DNA of 64,000 nucleotides from Micromonospora sp. NBC_01813 (GTDB taxonomy: Bacteria > Actinomycetota > Actinomycetes > Mycobacteriales > Micromonosporaceae): positions 4,277,001 to 4,341,000 of the forward strand of contig NZ_CP109067.1 of NCBI RefSeq assembly GCF_035917335.1. Direction: 5' to 3'. Below, piece by piece: positions 33,489-43,391 of this stretch. The first letter of the stretch is position 1, and every line of letters begins with the position of its first letter. Below the pieces are notes generated by a model. The model worked only from the letters and a program-made list of their open reading frames with translations. It did not search any database and was not told where the DNA came from. The position numbers were made by a program, and so were the translations under genes.

Positions 33489-35324
33489 TCAGCCAGTGGT
33501 GATGCCGGTGTCGGTCGGCCAGTCCACGCCCCGGTCGGCGGCGAACCCCCGTACGTCCGCCGCGCCGAGCCGGGCCGCGTCGGCGGTCGCGTCGTCCGGC
33601 ATCCGCTGCGACTGCAGCTCAGCCGCCACCCTCCCCTGGTAGTGCGCCACCTCGCGGGCCCGGACCGCGTCGTCCCAGCCCAGTGCCCGGCCCATCACCT
33701 CAGCGGTGTGCTCGGCCGAGTCGTTGCCCCGGTGCGCCGTCTCGATCGAGATCCGGGTCCTGCGGGTCAACACGTCGTCCAGGTGCAGCGCACCCTCGGC
33801 GCGGGCCGCATACGCGATCTCGGCGGCGAGATACTCCGGTGCCCCGGAGACCGGGCTGCCCAGCAGCGGATCCTTGTCGATCATCGACAGCAGCTCGGTC
33901 GCGAGGGTGCCGTACCGCTCCAGCAGGTGCTCCAGCACCCCGGCCGGTACGCCGTGCCGCCGGGCCATGTCGGCCCGGTCCCGCCACATCGCCGCGTACC
34001 CGTCGGCACCCAGCAACGGCAGCTCGGCGGTGCGCGACCGCCGGGTCACCCCGAGCCGGGCCGCCGCCCGGTCCACCACGTCGGCGGCCATCACCCGGTA
34101 CGTCGTGTACTTGCCGCCGGCCACCAGCAGCAGCCCGAGCATCGGCTCGACGACGGCGTGCTCGCGGGACAGCCGCGACGTCGAATCCGCCTCACCGGCC
34201 AGCAGCGGCCGCAGCCCGGCGTACACGCCCTCGATGTCGCGCGGCGTCAACGGCCGGTCCAGCACCGTGTTCACCTGGTCGAGCAGGTAGCCGATGTCCC
34301 GCTCCGACGCCGCCGGGTGCGACCGGTCCAGTCGCCAGTCGGTGTCCGTGGTGCCGATGATCCAGTGCCCGCCCCAGGGCAGCACGAACAGCACCGAGGT
34401 GGCGGTACGCAGAATCAGCCCCGCCTCGCCGGTGATCGCCGACCGGGGCACCACCAGGTGGACGCCCTTCGACGCGCGTACCCGCAGACCAGGCCGGACC
34501 CCGACGTCGCCGAGCATCCGCGACACGTCGTCGCTCCACACCCCGGTCGCCGCGATCACGGTGCGGGCCCGTACCTCGAACTCGGCGTCCGGGTCACCGG
34601 GCCGGGCCTCCATGTCGCGCACCCGCACCCCGGTCACCTCGCGGGCCTGGCGCAGCAGCCCGACCACCCGGGCACTGGTCACCACGGCCGCGCCGAGGCT
34701 CGCCGTGGTCCGGGCCAGGGTGACCACCAGCCGGGCGTCGTCGACCTGCCCGTCGTAGTAGCGGATCGCCCCGGAGAGCACGTCGGGGCGCAGGCTGGGG
34801 AAGACCCGGCGGGTGCCCTCGCGGGACAGGTGCTGGTGCAGCGGCATGCCTCGGCCGCCGCCGAACACCCCGGCGAAGGCGTCGTACGCGGCGACACCGG
34901 CGCCGTAGTAGGCCCGCCGCCAGGCCCGACCCGGCAACGCCCGCAGCCCGGTCGTGCCTCCCTGCGGCAGCGGCACCAGGATCGGCACCGGCCGGACCAG
35001 GTGCGGGGCGATCCGGGTGGCCAGCAGGCCACGTTCGGTCAGCGCCTCGTGCACCAGCCCCAGTTCGAGCTGCTCCAGGTAGCGCAGGCCGCCGTGGATC
35101 AGTTTGCTGGACCGGCTGGAGGTGCCGGCGGCGAAGTCGCGGGCCTCGATCAGGGCGACCTTGAGGCCACGGGACGCGGCGTCCAGTGCGGCACCGGTGC
35201 CGGTGACACCGCCACCGATCACCAGTACGTCGAACCGCTCGCTACGCAAGCGGCGAAGGTCGGCTGCGCGGCGGGCCACGGAGAGCTGGCCAGCGGCGTA
35301 CCGGGAGATGGCAGGGTCACGCAC
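33489..35324 (-). CDS. glpD: aerobic glycerol-3-phosphate dehydrogenase GlpD
   Basis: A 611-residue FAD enzyme oxidising glycerol 3-phosphate to dihydroxyacetone phosphate at the membrane, passing electrons to quinone. Motifs are DVLVIGGGVTGTGAALDAAS (dinucleotide fold, about residue 32), GTSSRSSKLIHGGLRYLEQL, VPRSAITGEAGLI and the GIYAGLRPLL-like EGVYAGLRPLLAGE. The C-terminal domain (EIAYAARAEGALHLDDVLTR) is the alpha-helical GlpD cap. The GTG start at 35322-35324 faces the subtilase gene only 26 nt away. No glpF/glpK is adjacent. Confidence 0.94.
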   Translation of the reverse strand: MRDPAISRYAAGQLSVARRAADLRRLRSERFDVLVIGGGVTGTGAALDAASRGLKVALIEARDFAAGTSSRSSKLIHGGLRYLEQLELGLVHEALTERGLLATRIAPHLVRPVPILVPLPQGGTTGLRALPGRAWRRAYYGAGVAAYDAFAGVFGGGRGMPLHQHLSREGTRRVFPSLRPDVLSGAIRYYDGQVDDARLVVTLARTTASLGAAVVTSARVVGLLRQAREVTGVRVRDMEARPGDPDAEFEVRARTVIAATGVWSDDVSRMLGDVGVRPGLRVRASKGVHLVVPRSAITGEAGLILRTATSVLFVLPWGGHWIIGTTDTDWRLDRSHPAASERDIGYLLDQVNTVLDRPLTPRDIEGVYAGLRPLLAGEADSTSRLSREHAVVEPMLGLLLVAGGKYTTYRVMAADVVDRAAARLGVTRRSRTAELPLLGADGYAAMWRDRADMARRHGVPAGVLEHLLERYGTLATELLSMIDKDPLLGSPVSGAPEYLAAEIAYAARAEGALHLDDVLTRRTRISIETAHRGNDSAEHTAEVMGRALGWDDAVRAREVAHYQGRVAAELQSQRMPDDATADAARLGAADVRGFAADRGVDWPTDTGITTG

Positions 35325-35350
35325 CCGTCCACGGTAACCGGCCGCCTATC

Positions 35351-37948
35351 GTGGCGAACATGACGCAGGTCCCCGGCCCTCCGGATCACCCCCATCCCGG
35401 CTCCGCGCACCCTGGCTACGCGCACCCTGGCTCCGCGCAACCCGGCTACGCCTATCCCGGTTACGCGTACCCCGGCTACGCCTATCCCGCGCCCGTCCCG
35501 ACGGCGCCGGGACCGTGGCCGGTGGTCGCCGCCGCCGTGCTCGGGGTCTTCTCGCTCGCCGTCACCGCGTTCGCCCAGGCCGGCGGCTGGCTGGCCGATC
35601 AGGTGCTGTTGGCCACCGGGCTGCCCACGCCGGCGGTGGTGTGGCCACTGATCGGGCTCGGCAACGCGCTGCTGGTCGGGCTGCCCGCCATGCTGCTGGC
35701 GTTGGTGCCGTGCTCGGCGGCGGTCCGGGCAACGGGCAGGGCCTGGCTGGTCGGCGCGTTCGCCCTGGGCGGCTTCGGGCTGCTCCGGGCCGTCCCGAGC
35801 GCCTACCACGAGCTGTACCTGCTGCTGCTCGCCGCGCTGGCCGCCGCCGGTGCCCTCGGGCTGCGGGCGCTACGGCGGCGGGCCGAGCCGGGCACTGTGG
35901 CCGACGAGCCGGGCACCGCGGCCGACGAGCCCGGCGCTGCGGCCGCCGAGCCTGGCCGTGACCAGCGGACCGCGCTGCTGCTCGCCGGTGCCGCCGGGCT
36001 GGTCATGCTGCTGCCCTGGGTCTGGTTCGGCGCACTCGGCGGGGCGGTGGAGACGGTGCTCGCCGTCGCGGCCGCGGCAGCGGTCGGCTGGTACGCCGCC
36101 GAAGGGCTGCCGCCCGGCTACTGGACGGCGATCGGCGACTCGGCCCGTGGTCCGTCGGCGGTCCGAACCGTCCTGCTCGGCGGGACGGTCGCCGGCGTCG
36201 GGCTGGCGCTGCTCGCCGCCGGAGTCGGCCAGGCCGGGGTCCAACTGGCCGCCATCGTGGTACTGCCGCCGGTCGGCTACGCCGCCGCCGCGATCATCTG
36301 GGCTGCCGGCCGGGCCGGCGGCAGCGCAGTGGCCGACCCGACCAGCGGCGGCGTGGCCGGCCGGGTCGGCAGTGGGCCGGTCGCCGTACTGGCCGCGCTG
36401 TCGGTTGTCGGGCCGCTGGCCTTCCTCGACGCCGAGGAGGTGTCGCTGCTCCTGGCGATGGGCCGGGACCTGCCGTTCTGGGCGGCGGCCGGCGCGGGCG
36501 CCGGGCTGGGGCTCGCGCTCGCGTTGGGTCTCGGCTTCGGGTTCGGCTTCGGTCGGGCACGGGCCGGCTGGCCACGCCGGTGGGTGGCGGCGGCGACGGT
36601 CGCGGTCGTCGCGGTGGCCGGCGCCGCCGTGTACCTGACCGCCGGCCAGCCGGGGCTGCACGGCGAACGGCTGTTCGTGGTGATGAGCGAACAGGCCGAC
36701 CTGTCGGACGTACCCCGGGAGACCGGACCGGCGGCCCGCGACACCCGGGTACGCGAGGTCTACCAGCGGTTGGTCGACACCGCCGAGACCAGCCAGGCCG
36801 ACCTGCGCCGCGACCTCGACCGCTTCGGCCTGTCGTACACGCCGTACTACCTGGTGAACGCGATCGAGGTGGACGCCGGACTGGCGGTCCGGGCGTGGCT
36901 GTCCCGGCGTGCCGACGTCGACCGGGTGCTGGTCAGCCAACAGCTGCGCCCGCTGCCGGCCGCGATCTCCGGCTCCACCGGGGAGGAGTCCGCCCCCGGG
37001 TCACCGGCGTGGAACCTCACCATGATCGGCGCCGACCGGGTCTGGTCGCAGCTGGACGTCGACGGTGCCGGCATCGTCGTCGGCTCGTCCGACTCCGGCG
37101 TGGACGGCAGCCATCCCGCGCTGGCCGACGGGTTCCGGGGCGGCGACGACTCCTGGTTCGACCCGTGGAACGACACCCGTACGCCGACCGACAACAACGG
37201 GCACGGCACCCACACCCTCGGTTCGGCGGTCGGCGCCACCGACATCGGGGTCGCCCCCGGGGCTTCCTGGGTGGGCTGCGTCAACCTGGACCGCAACCTC
37301 GGCAACCCGGCGCGCTACCTGGACTGTCTGCAGTTCATGCTGGCCCCGTTCCCGCCAGGTGGGGATCCGTTCACGGACGGGCGCACCGAGCGTGCCCCGC
37401 ACGTGCTGACCAACTCCTGGGGCTGCCCGGAGATCGAAGGGTGCGACCTCGACTCGCTGCGCCCGGCCGCCGAGGCGCTGGCCGCCGCCGGGCTGATGAT
37501 GGTCGCCGCCGCCGGCAACACCGGGCCGTTCTGCGACTCGGTCGACGACCCGCCGGCCCCGTACTCCGATGTGCTGACCATCGGCGCGGTCGACAGCGAC
37601 CGCCAGGTGACCGATTTCTCCAGCCGGGGGCCGACGCCGGACGGCGAGACCAAGCCGGACCTGGTAGCGCCGGGTGCCAGCGTGCTGTCCGCCATGCCGG
37701 GCGGCGGCTACGCGGCGCTGGACGGCACCTCGATGGCGGCGCCGCACGTCGCCGGGGTGGTCGCGCTGATGTGGTCGGCGAACTCCGCGTTGATCGGCGA
37801 CGTGGACCGGACCACCGAGATCCTGCGGCAGACCGCCGGCCGGGCGACCACCGGCACCGCCGAACTCTGCGGCGACCCGGCGAACCTCACCGGGTCCGGT
37901 CTGGTCGACGCGTACGCCGCGGTGCAGGCCGCCCGGTCGGCCGGCTAG
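35351..37948 (+). CDS. membrane-embedded subtilisin-like serine protease (S8)
   Basis: An 865-residue protein with an unusual order. (1) A cytosolic tail of 5-residue repeats (HPGYA, YPGYA) to about residue 50. (2) Roughly 10 hydrophobic segments to about residue 430. (3) An inhibitor_I9-like propeptide (about 435-540, HGERLFVVMSEQADL, RRADVDRVLVSQQL). (4) An S8 catalytic domain with Asp near 580 (GSSDSGVDG), His near 617 (GHGTHTLGS), oxyanion Asn (AAAGNTGPF) and Ser near 793 (DGTSMAAPH). The protease should face the outside. The ATG at 35360 is an alternative start. It shares only 26 nt with divergent glpD. Substrate is unknown. Confidence 0.88.
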   Translation: MANMTQVPGPPDHPHPGSAHPGYAHPGSAQPGYAYPGYAYPGYAYPAPVPTAPGPWPVVAAAVLGVFSLAVTAFAQAGGWLADQVLLATGLPTPAVVWPLIGLGNALLVGLPAMLLALVPCSAAVRATGRAWLVGAFALGGFGLLRAVPSAYHELYLLLLAALAAAGALGLRALRRRAEPGTVADEPGTAADEPGAAAAEPGRDQRTALLLAGAAGLVMLLPWVWFGALGGAVETVLAVAAAAAVGWYAAEGLPPGYWTAIGDSARGPSAVRTVLLGGTVAGVGLALLAAGVGQAGVQLAAIVVLPPVGYAAAAIIWAAGRAGGSAVADPTSGGVAGRVGSGPVAVLAALSVVGPLAFLDAEEVSLLLAMGRDLPFWAAAGAGAGLGLALALGLGFGFGFGRARAGWPRRWVAAATVAVVAVAGAAVYLTAGQPGLHGERLFVVMSEQADLSDVPRETGPAARDTRVREVYQRLVDTAETSQADLRRDLDRFGLSYTPYYLVNAIEVDAGLAVRAWLSRRADVDRVLVSQQLRPLPAAISGSTGEESAPGSPAWNLTMIGADRVWSQLDVDGAGIVVGSSDSGVDGSHPALADGFRGGDDSWFDPWNDTRTPTDNNGHGTHTLGSAVGATDIGVAPGASWVGCVNLDRNLGNPARYLDCLQFMLAPFPPGGDPFTDGRTERAPHVLTNSWGCPEIEGCDLDSLRPAAEALAAAGLMMVAAAGNTGPFCDSVDDPPAPYSDVLTIGAVDSDRQVTDFSSRGPTPDGETKPDLVAPGASVLSAMPGGGYAALDGTSMAAPHVAGVVALMWSANSALIGDVDRTTEILRQTAGRATTGTAELCGDPANLTGSGLVDAYAAVQAARSAG

Positions 37949-37959
37949 GGTCGGCGGTC

Positions 37960-39024
37960 GTGGCACGCGAATCCGTCTCCGGGACCCCTGTCGAGTCGAC
38001 TGTCGAGTTCACGGTCGAGGAGTTGACCGAAGGGCACCGGCCGGCGGTGATCGAGCTCTGCCGTGCCTCGCTCGACCTGCCCGAGGACGCGGCTGAGGCG
38101 GCCGAGATCGTCGCCCGGCTGACCAACTGGGCCGCCGACGAGGCGCCGAATCCCGCCGCGGCAGCCGTGGTCGGCCGACGACGGACCATCGCCCTGGTCG
38201 CCCTGGTCGACGCGACGGTACGCGGGGTGGTGCTCGGGTCGCTGGCCCACCGGGACCCCTCGATCGGGCATCTGGACCTGATCGCCGTACACCCGGATTT
38301 TCGTCGGCGGGGCCTGGGTCGGGCGCTGATCGGCCGGGCGGAGAGCGCGCTGGCCTCCCTCGGCGTCAGTGAGGTGCTGCTGGCCGGCAATCCGCCGTAC
38401 TACGCCTGGCCCGGGGTCGACGTGCGCTACACCCCGGCGGTGTGCCTGGCGATGGCGCTCGGCTACCGGCAGGACCGCACCGCCTGGAACATGACGGCCG
38501 ACCTGGCCTCGGCGGAGTCCCCGGCGTTGCGGGACACCGACGCGGCCGAGCGTCGGTTGGCGGCGGCCGGCATCACGGTACGTCGGGCGACGCCCGGGGA
38601 CGTGCCGGCGCTGGTGGAGTTCGCCCAGTCGACGTTCGGCGACGCATGGGCCGCCGAGGTGGCCCAGTCGGTGGGCCCGGCGGGGGCCGGCTGTCACCTG
38701 GCGGTACGCGAGCCCGACAGCGCCGTACGCGAGCCCGACAGCGCGGTGGCCGCGACGGTCGCTACGTCATCGGCGCCGGTCGAGGTGCTCGGGTTCGCCG
38801 CCTACGGGTCGTCGCGGCCCAGCTGGTTCGGCCCGATGGGCACCGCGCCGACCGCCGAAGGGCTCGGCATCGGGGCGACGCTGCTGCGCCGGTGTCTGCG
38901 TGACCAGCGGGCGGCCGGGCACGACCGGGTGGAGATCGGCTGGGTGGGTCCGGTGCCGTTCTACGCCTCGGCAGCCGCCGCCCGCATCGAACGAGTCTTC
39001 TTCCTCTACCACAAACAGCTCTGA
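37960..39024 (+). CDS. tandem GNAT acetyltransferase
   Basis: A 354-residue protein with two GNAT domains. The first (residues about 10-180) has IGHLDLIAVHPDFRRRGLGR and a usual acetyl-CoA loop. The second (about 200-350) is more degenerate, with GPMGTAPTAEGLGIGATLL. Between beta strands of the second domain is a 7-residue tandem repeat (REPDSAV twice, DNA about 38705-38745). The GTG start at 37960 gives a protein beginning MARESVSGTPVESTVEF; it is 11 nt after the protease stop, so the two may be cotranscribed. The substrate is not evident. Confidence 0.85.
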   Translation: MARESVSGTPVESTVEFTVEELTEGHRPAVIELCRASLDLPEDAAEAAEIVARLTNWAADEAPNPAAAAVVGRRRTIALVALVDATVRGVVLGSLAHRDPSIGHLDLIAVHPDFRRRGLGRALIGRAESALASLGVSEVLLAGNPPYYAWPGVDVRYTPAVCLAMALGYRQDRTAWNMTADLASAESPALRDTDAAERRLAAAGITVRRATPGDVPALVEFAQSTFGDAWAAEVAQSVGPAGAGCHLAVREPDSAVREPDSAVAATVATSSAPVEVLGFAAYGSSRPSWFGPMGTAPTAEGLGIGATLLRRCLRDQRAAGHDRVEIGWVGPVPFYASAAAARIERVFFLYHKQL

Positions 39025-39058
39025 CCCCCACCAAGATCCCGACGACCCCACCAAGATC

Positions 39059-39124
39059 GCGACGATCTTGCACTTATCGACGGACAAAATGGGCAAAAGC
39101 TCTCGATAACTGCAAGATCGTCGC
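39059..39124. repeat. long palindromic intergenic element
   Basis: Inverted repeat with a 14-bp outer stem (39059-39072 with 39111-39124), one C/C mismatch, and a 7-bp inner stem (39074-39080 with 39103-39109) around a 22-nt loop. It is preceded by two direct copies of CCCACCAAGATC. It sits between convergent genes and may work as a bidirectional terminator or be a dispersed palindromic repeat. Confidence 0.6.
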
Positions 39125-39155
39125 GGGAGGGCGTCGCGGAAGGGTGGGGGAAAGG

Positions 39156-39203
39156 CCGCGGGGCGGTCACCGGCGGAAAGTGCTGCCGGTGACCGCCCCG
39201 CGG
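39156..39203 (-). terminator. groEL terminator hairpin
   Basis: Perfect 19-bp stem (39156-39174 with 39185-39203), 10-nt loop, followed on the minus strand by GGCCTTTCCCCC. It lies 33 nt after the groEL stop. Confidence 0.75.
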
Positions 39204-39208
39204 TCTTT

Positions 39209-40922
<1,714 letters not shown>

Positions 40923-41052
40923 TTACGCACCTTCGGACGTCACTACCTGGCGACAGTGACGTCCGCCGGCCGGGCCGGATAGCCCGCGACGACCGGCCAC
41001 CTCCGTGGGCTCCCGGGAGGGAACCACGGCGGTGACCCCACCGCCCCGACCA

Positions 41053-41079
41053 TTGGCACTCCCGGTTGGCGAGTGCCAA
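41053..41079. promoter_or_regulatory. CIRCE element 1 (HrcA operator)
   Basis: TTGGCACTC, 9-nt spacer, GAGTGCCAA: a perfect dyad matching the CIRCE consensus TTAGCACTC-N9-GAGTGCTAA with a symmetrical change at one position. Confidence 0.88.
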
Positions 41080-41086
41080 TCCTTGT

Positions 41087-41113
41087 TTAGCACTCTCCCC
41101 TGTCGAGTGCAAG
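41087..41113. promoter_or_regulatory. CIRCE element 2 (HrcA operator)
   Basis: TTAGCACTC (perfect left half), 9-nt spacer, GAGTGCAAG (two changes in the right half). It starts 8 nt after element 1, giving a double operator as in several actinobacterial groE promoters. Confidence 0.85.
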
Positions 41114-41352
41114 CGAATGGAACCTTGCCGCCGGGTTGATCCGGGGCCCGACGGCTGGCGGGAGAGCCGGACGACCGCGTCGACGGAGCACGGGACGAGG
41201 GCCAGACGAGCACGAAACGAGCACGGGACGAGGGCCGCAGACGATGGAAGGCGCCGGGCTCCGTACGGAGAACCGACGCCTTGCGGCTTGCTACGGCCGA
41301 CCTGAGGGTTGCGGGGGTCGGCTTGCCGACCGATCAGCCCGTACCGACGGGA

Positions 41353-41556
41353 TCAGCCGACGACCCGGACCCGCTCCGCCTGCGGACCCTTCTGCCCCTG
41401 GCCGATCTCGAACTCGACGCGCTGCCCGTCCTCGAGCGCCTTGTAGCCGTCCATCTCGATGGCGGAGAAGTGGACGAAGACGTCCTCACCCCCGTCGACC
41501 GCGATGAAACCGTAGCCCTTCTCGCTGTTGAACCACTTCACGGTGCCCTGTGCCAC
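41353..41556 (-). CDS. cold-shock protein (CspA family)
   Basis: A 67-residue single cold-shock domain: [15 protein letters not shown] (RNP1 region), [15 protein letters not shown] (RNP2) and [19 protein letters not shown]. It is a nucleic-acid chaperone that binds single-stranded RNA or DNA. The GTG start at 41554-41556 follows GAGGAAG at 7 nt and gives the standard length. The upstream leader (to about 41700) can form hairpins, fitting post-transcriptional control known for csp genes. Confidence 0.95.
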   Translation of the reverse strand: MAQGTVKWFNSEKGYGFIAVDGGEDVFVHFSAIEMDGYKALEDGQRVEFEIGQGQKGPQAERVRVVG

Positions 41557-41771
41557 GGTGCACTTCCTCACTTCTGTCGTGCCGGGCCTCTGCCGGCCCT
41601 CAGGCAAGGCGCGTTCGCCTGCCGGAGCCACCGATCGGACCATCCGTGCGGGCGCCCGAATACAGCAGCCAGATTCGCACGCTACACCAGGCCGCACCCT
41701 GCCGCACTACCCCAAATGGGGACATTAAGCCCTGGTCAAGTCTCCCGGGCACCACGTTTCGTTGACCACGT

Positions 41772-42713
41772 GTGTCCCGTACACCGCAGACCGTGAAGTC
41801 CGGACGCCACCGCGCGGCCGGCGGCCGGGCCACCCGCCGGCCGGACCACTCGGCGCCCCGGCACCAGCAACGCCGGGCCGGGCAACGCCGCCCGCTGATC
41901 GCCGCCCTGGGGTTGCTCATCGTGCTGTCGGCGTTCGTCAGCTGGCTGCCCGGCGACGTCGGCCAGCCACCTCCACGGCAACCCGGCTGGACGATCTCCG
42001 ACAGCGACCAGCGCACCGTTCTGCTGCGCGACGCCGTGGTCCCGGTGCCGACCGACGGATTCTTCTCGTGGGCGGCGATGAACCGCCGGACCGGACTGCT
42101 GACCGGCTCGGCGAACCTCAACGCACAGAGCGACACCATGTCGCTGGTCAAGGCCTGGCTGGCCGCCGACGACCTGCGCCGCGCCGACGAACGTGGCAGA
42201 CTCCCCCGCTCCCCGCAGCTCGCCGAACTGTCCGCCGTCATCCGCGACAGCGACAACGCCGGTGCCGACGCGACCTACGACCGGGTCGGCGGACGGGAAT
42301 CCCTGGAGCGGATGGTGCGGGTCTGCGGGCTGACCGACACCGCGCCGGTCGACCACCGCTGGAGCAACACCCTCACCTCGGCCCGGGACCTCACCCGGCT
42401 CGGCCGATGCCTCGCCGACGGCCGGGCCGCCGGCGAGCAGTGGACCCCCTGGCTGCTCGCCGAGATGCGCGCGGTCCGCGGCGAAGGCGACTTCGGCCCA
42501 CGGGACACCCTGACCCCCGAGTACGCCGCCACCATCGCCATCAAGAACGGCTGGCTGCTGCGCGACGAGGACCAGCTGTGGCACGTCAGCTGCCTGGCGA
42601 TCGGCGAGCACTGGGTGATCGGAGCGCTCGCCCGCTACCCCGGCGAACACGGGCTCGACCACGGCGTCGACTTCTGCCGACAGGTCGGTGCCGCCCTGCT
42701 GCTGGTCGCCTGA
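41772..42713 (+). CDS. beta-lactamase-fold serine hydrolase, membrane-anchored
   Basis: A 313-residue protein with an Arg/His-rich cytosolic start, one membrane segment (about residues 41-58, PLIAALGLLIVLSAFVSWLP) and an extracellular class-A beta-lactamase/PBP-like domain. The motifs are in order: SLVK (SxxK; TMSLVKAWLAAD), SDN (IRDSDNAGAD) and KNG (IAIKNGWLL) in place of KTG. This suggests a penicillin-interacting hydrolase or peptidase rather than a proven lactamase. The GTG start at 41772 has no clear ribosome site. It diverges from csp. Confidence 0.82.
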   Translation: MSRTPQTVKSGRHRAAGGRATRRPDHSAPRHQQRRAGQRRPLIAALGLLIVLSAFVSWLPGDVGQPPPRQPGWTISDSDQRTVLLRDAVVPVPTDGFFSWAAMNRRTGLLTGSANLNAQSDTMSLVKAWLAADDLRRADERGRLPRSPQLAELSAVIRDSDNAGADATYDRVGGRESLERMVRVCGLTDTAPVDHRWSNTLTSARDLTRLGRCLADGRAAGEQWTPWLLAEMRAVRGEGDFGPRDTLTPEYAATIAIKNGWLLRDEDQLWHVSCLAIGEHWVIGALARYPGEHGLDHGVDFCRQVGAALLLVA

Positions 42714-42774
42714 GTCGGTGCGGATCTCGGGATCGCGGTTGTCGGCCGGACCAGACGACGGTAGGCATACCGGG

Positions 42775-43371
42775 ATGGAGACCCCCACCCCGACGGTACG
42801 GCGCGTCCAGCCGGCGGACGCGGCCCGGATGCGGGCGCTGCGGCTGGAGATGCTGGCCGACTCGCCGCTGGCGTTCCTGGAGCGGCTCGCCGACGCGGCG
42901 GCCCGACCCCATCACGAGTACGCCGAGCGGATCGCCCGGGCCTCGACCGGGAGTCTGCTGGCCCAGTTCGTCGCCGAGCAGGCCGCGGAGCCGGCTGCGG
43001 GGCCGGCTGCGGGCCGCTCGGGAGAATCCGGACGGTCCGGATCGTCGGGACGGTCCGAACGGCGCGCGGGCGGGCGGTTCGTGGCGCACGCCGGTGCCCA
43101 CGTCGCCGCCGACGACCCGGCGACGACCGTACTGTTCGCCATCTACGTCAGCCCCGCCTGGCGCGGCCAGGAGCTGCTCGCCGGGCTGATCGACGCGGTG
43201 GCCGACTGGTCACGGGCGGCCGGCCGGCCGGAGTTGCTGCTCGAGGTGGTCGTCGGCAACGATCGGGCGGTACGCGCGTACCAGCGGCTCGGTTTCGTCG
43301 ACACCGGGGTACGCCTGCCGCATCCCACGCTGCCGACCCTCAGCGAGCTGCAGATGCGCCGGCCCGCCTAG
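42775..43371 (+). CDS. GNAT acetyltransferase
   Basis: A 198-residue single GNAT domain. The acetyl-CoA motif is LFAIYVSPAWRGQELLAGLI (the usual R/Q-x-x-G-x-A loop is altered: RGQELLAG). The end NDRAVRAYQRLGFVDTG is typical. A Gly/Ser/Arg-rich insertion (about residues 75-100, GESGRSGSSGRSERRAGG) interrupts the fold. The ATG at 42775 follows GGTAGGCATACC with no ribosome site, so it may be leaderless. Substrate is unknown. Confidence 0.85.
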   Translation: METPTPTVRRVQPADAARMRALRLEMLADSPLAFLERLADAAARPHHEYAERIARASTGSLLAQFVAEQAAEPAAGPAAGRSGESGRSGSSGRSERRAGGRFVAHAGAHVAADDPATTVLFAIYVSPAWRGQELLAGLIDAVADWSRAAGRPELLLEVVVGNDRAVRAYQRLGFVDTGVRLPHPTLPTLSELQMRRPA

Positions 43372-43391
43372 TCGGAAGGTGACCGTCTACT

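Noticed and set aside
33642..35363. 573-codon plus-strand frame
   Set aside because: Antisense to glpD, which has complete FAD motifs; the composition is typical of a shadow frame.
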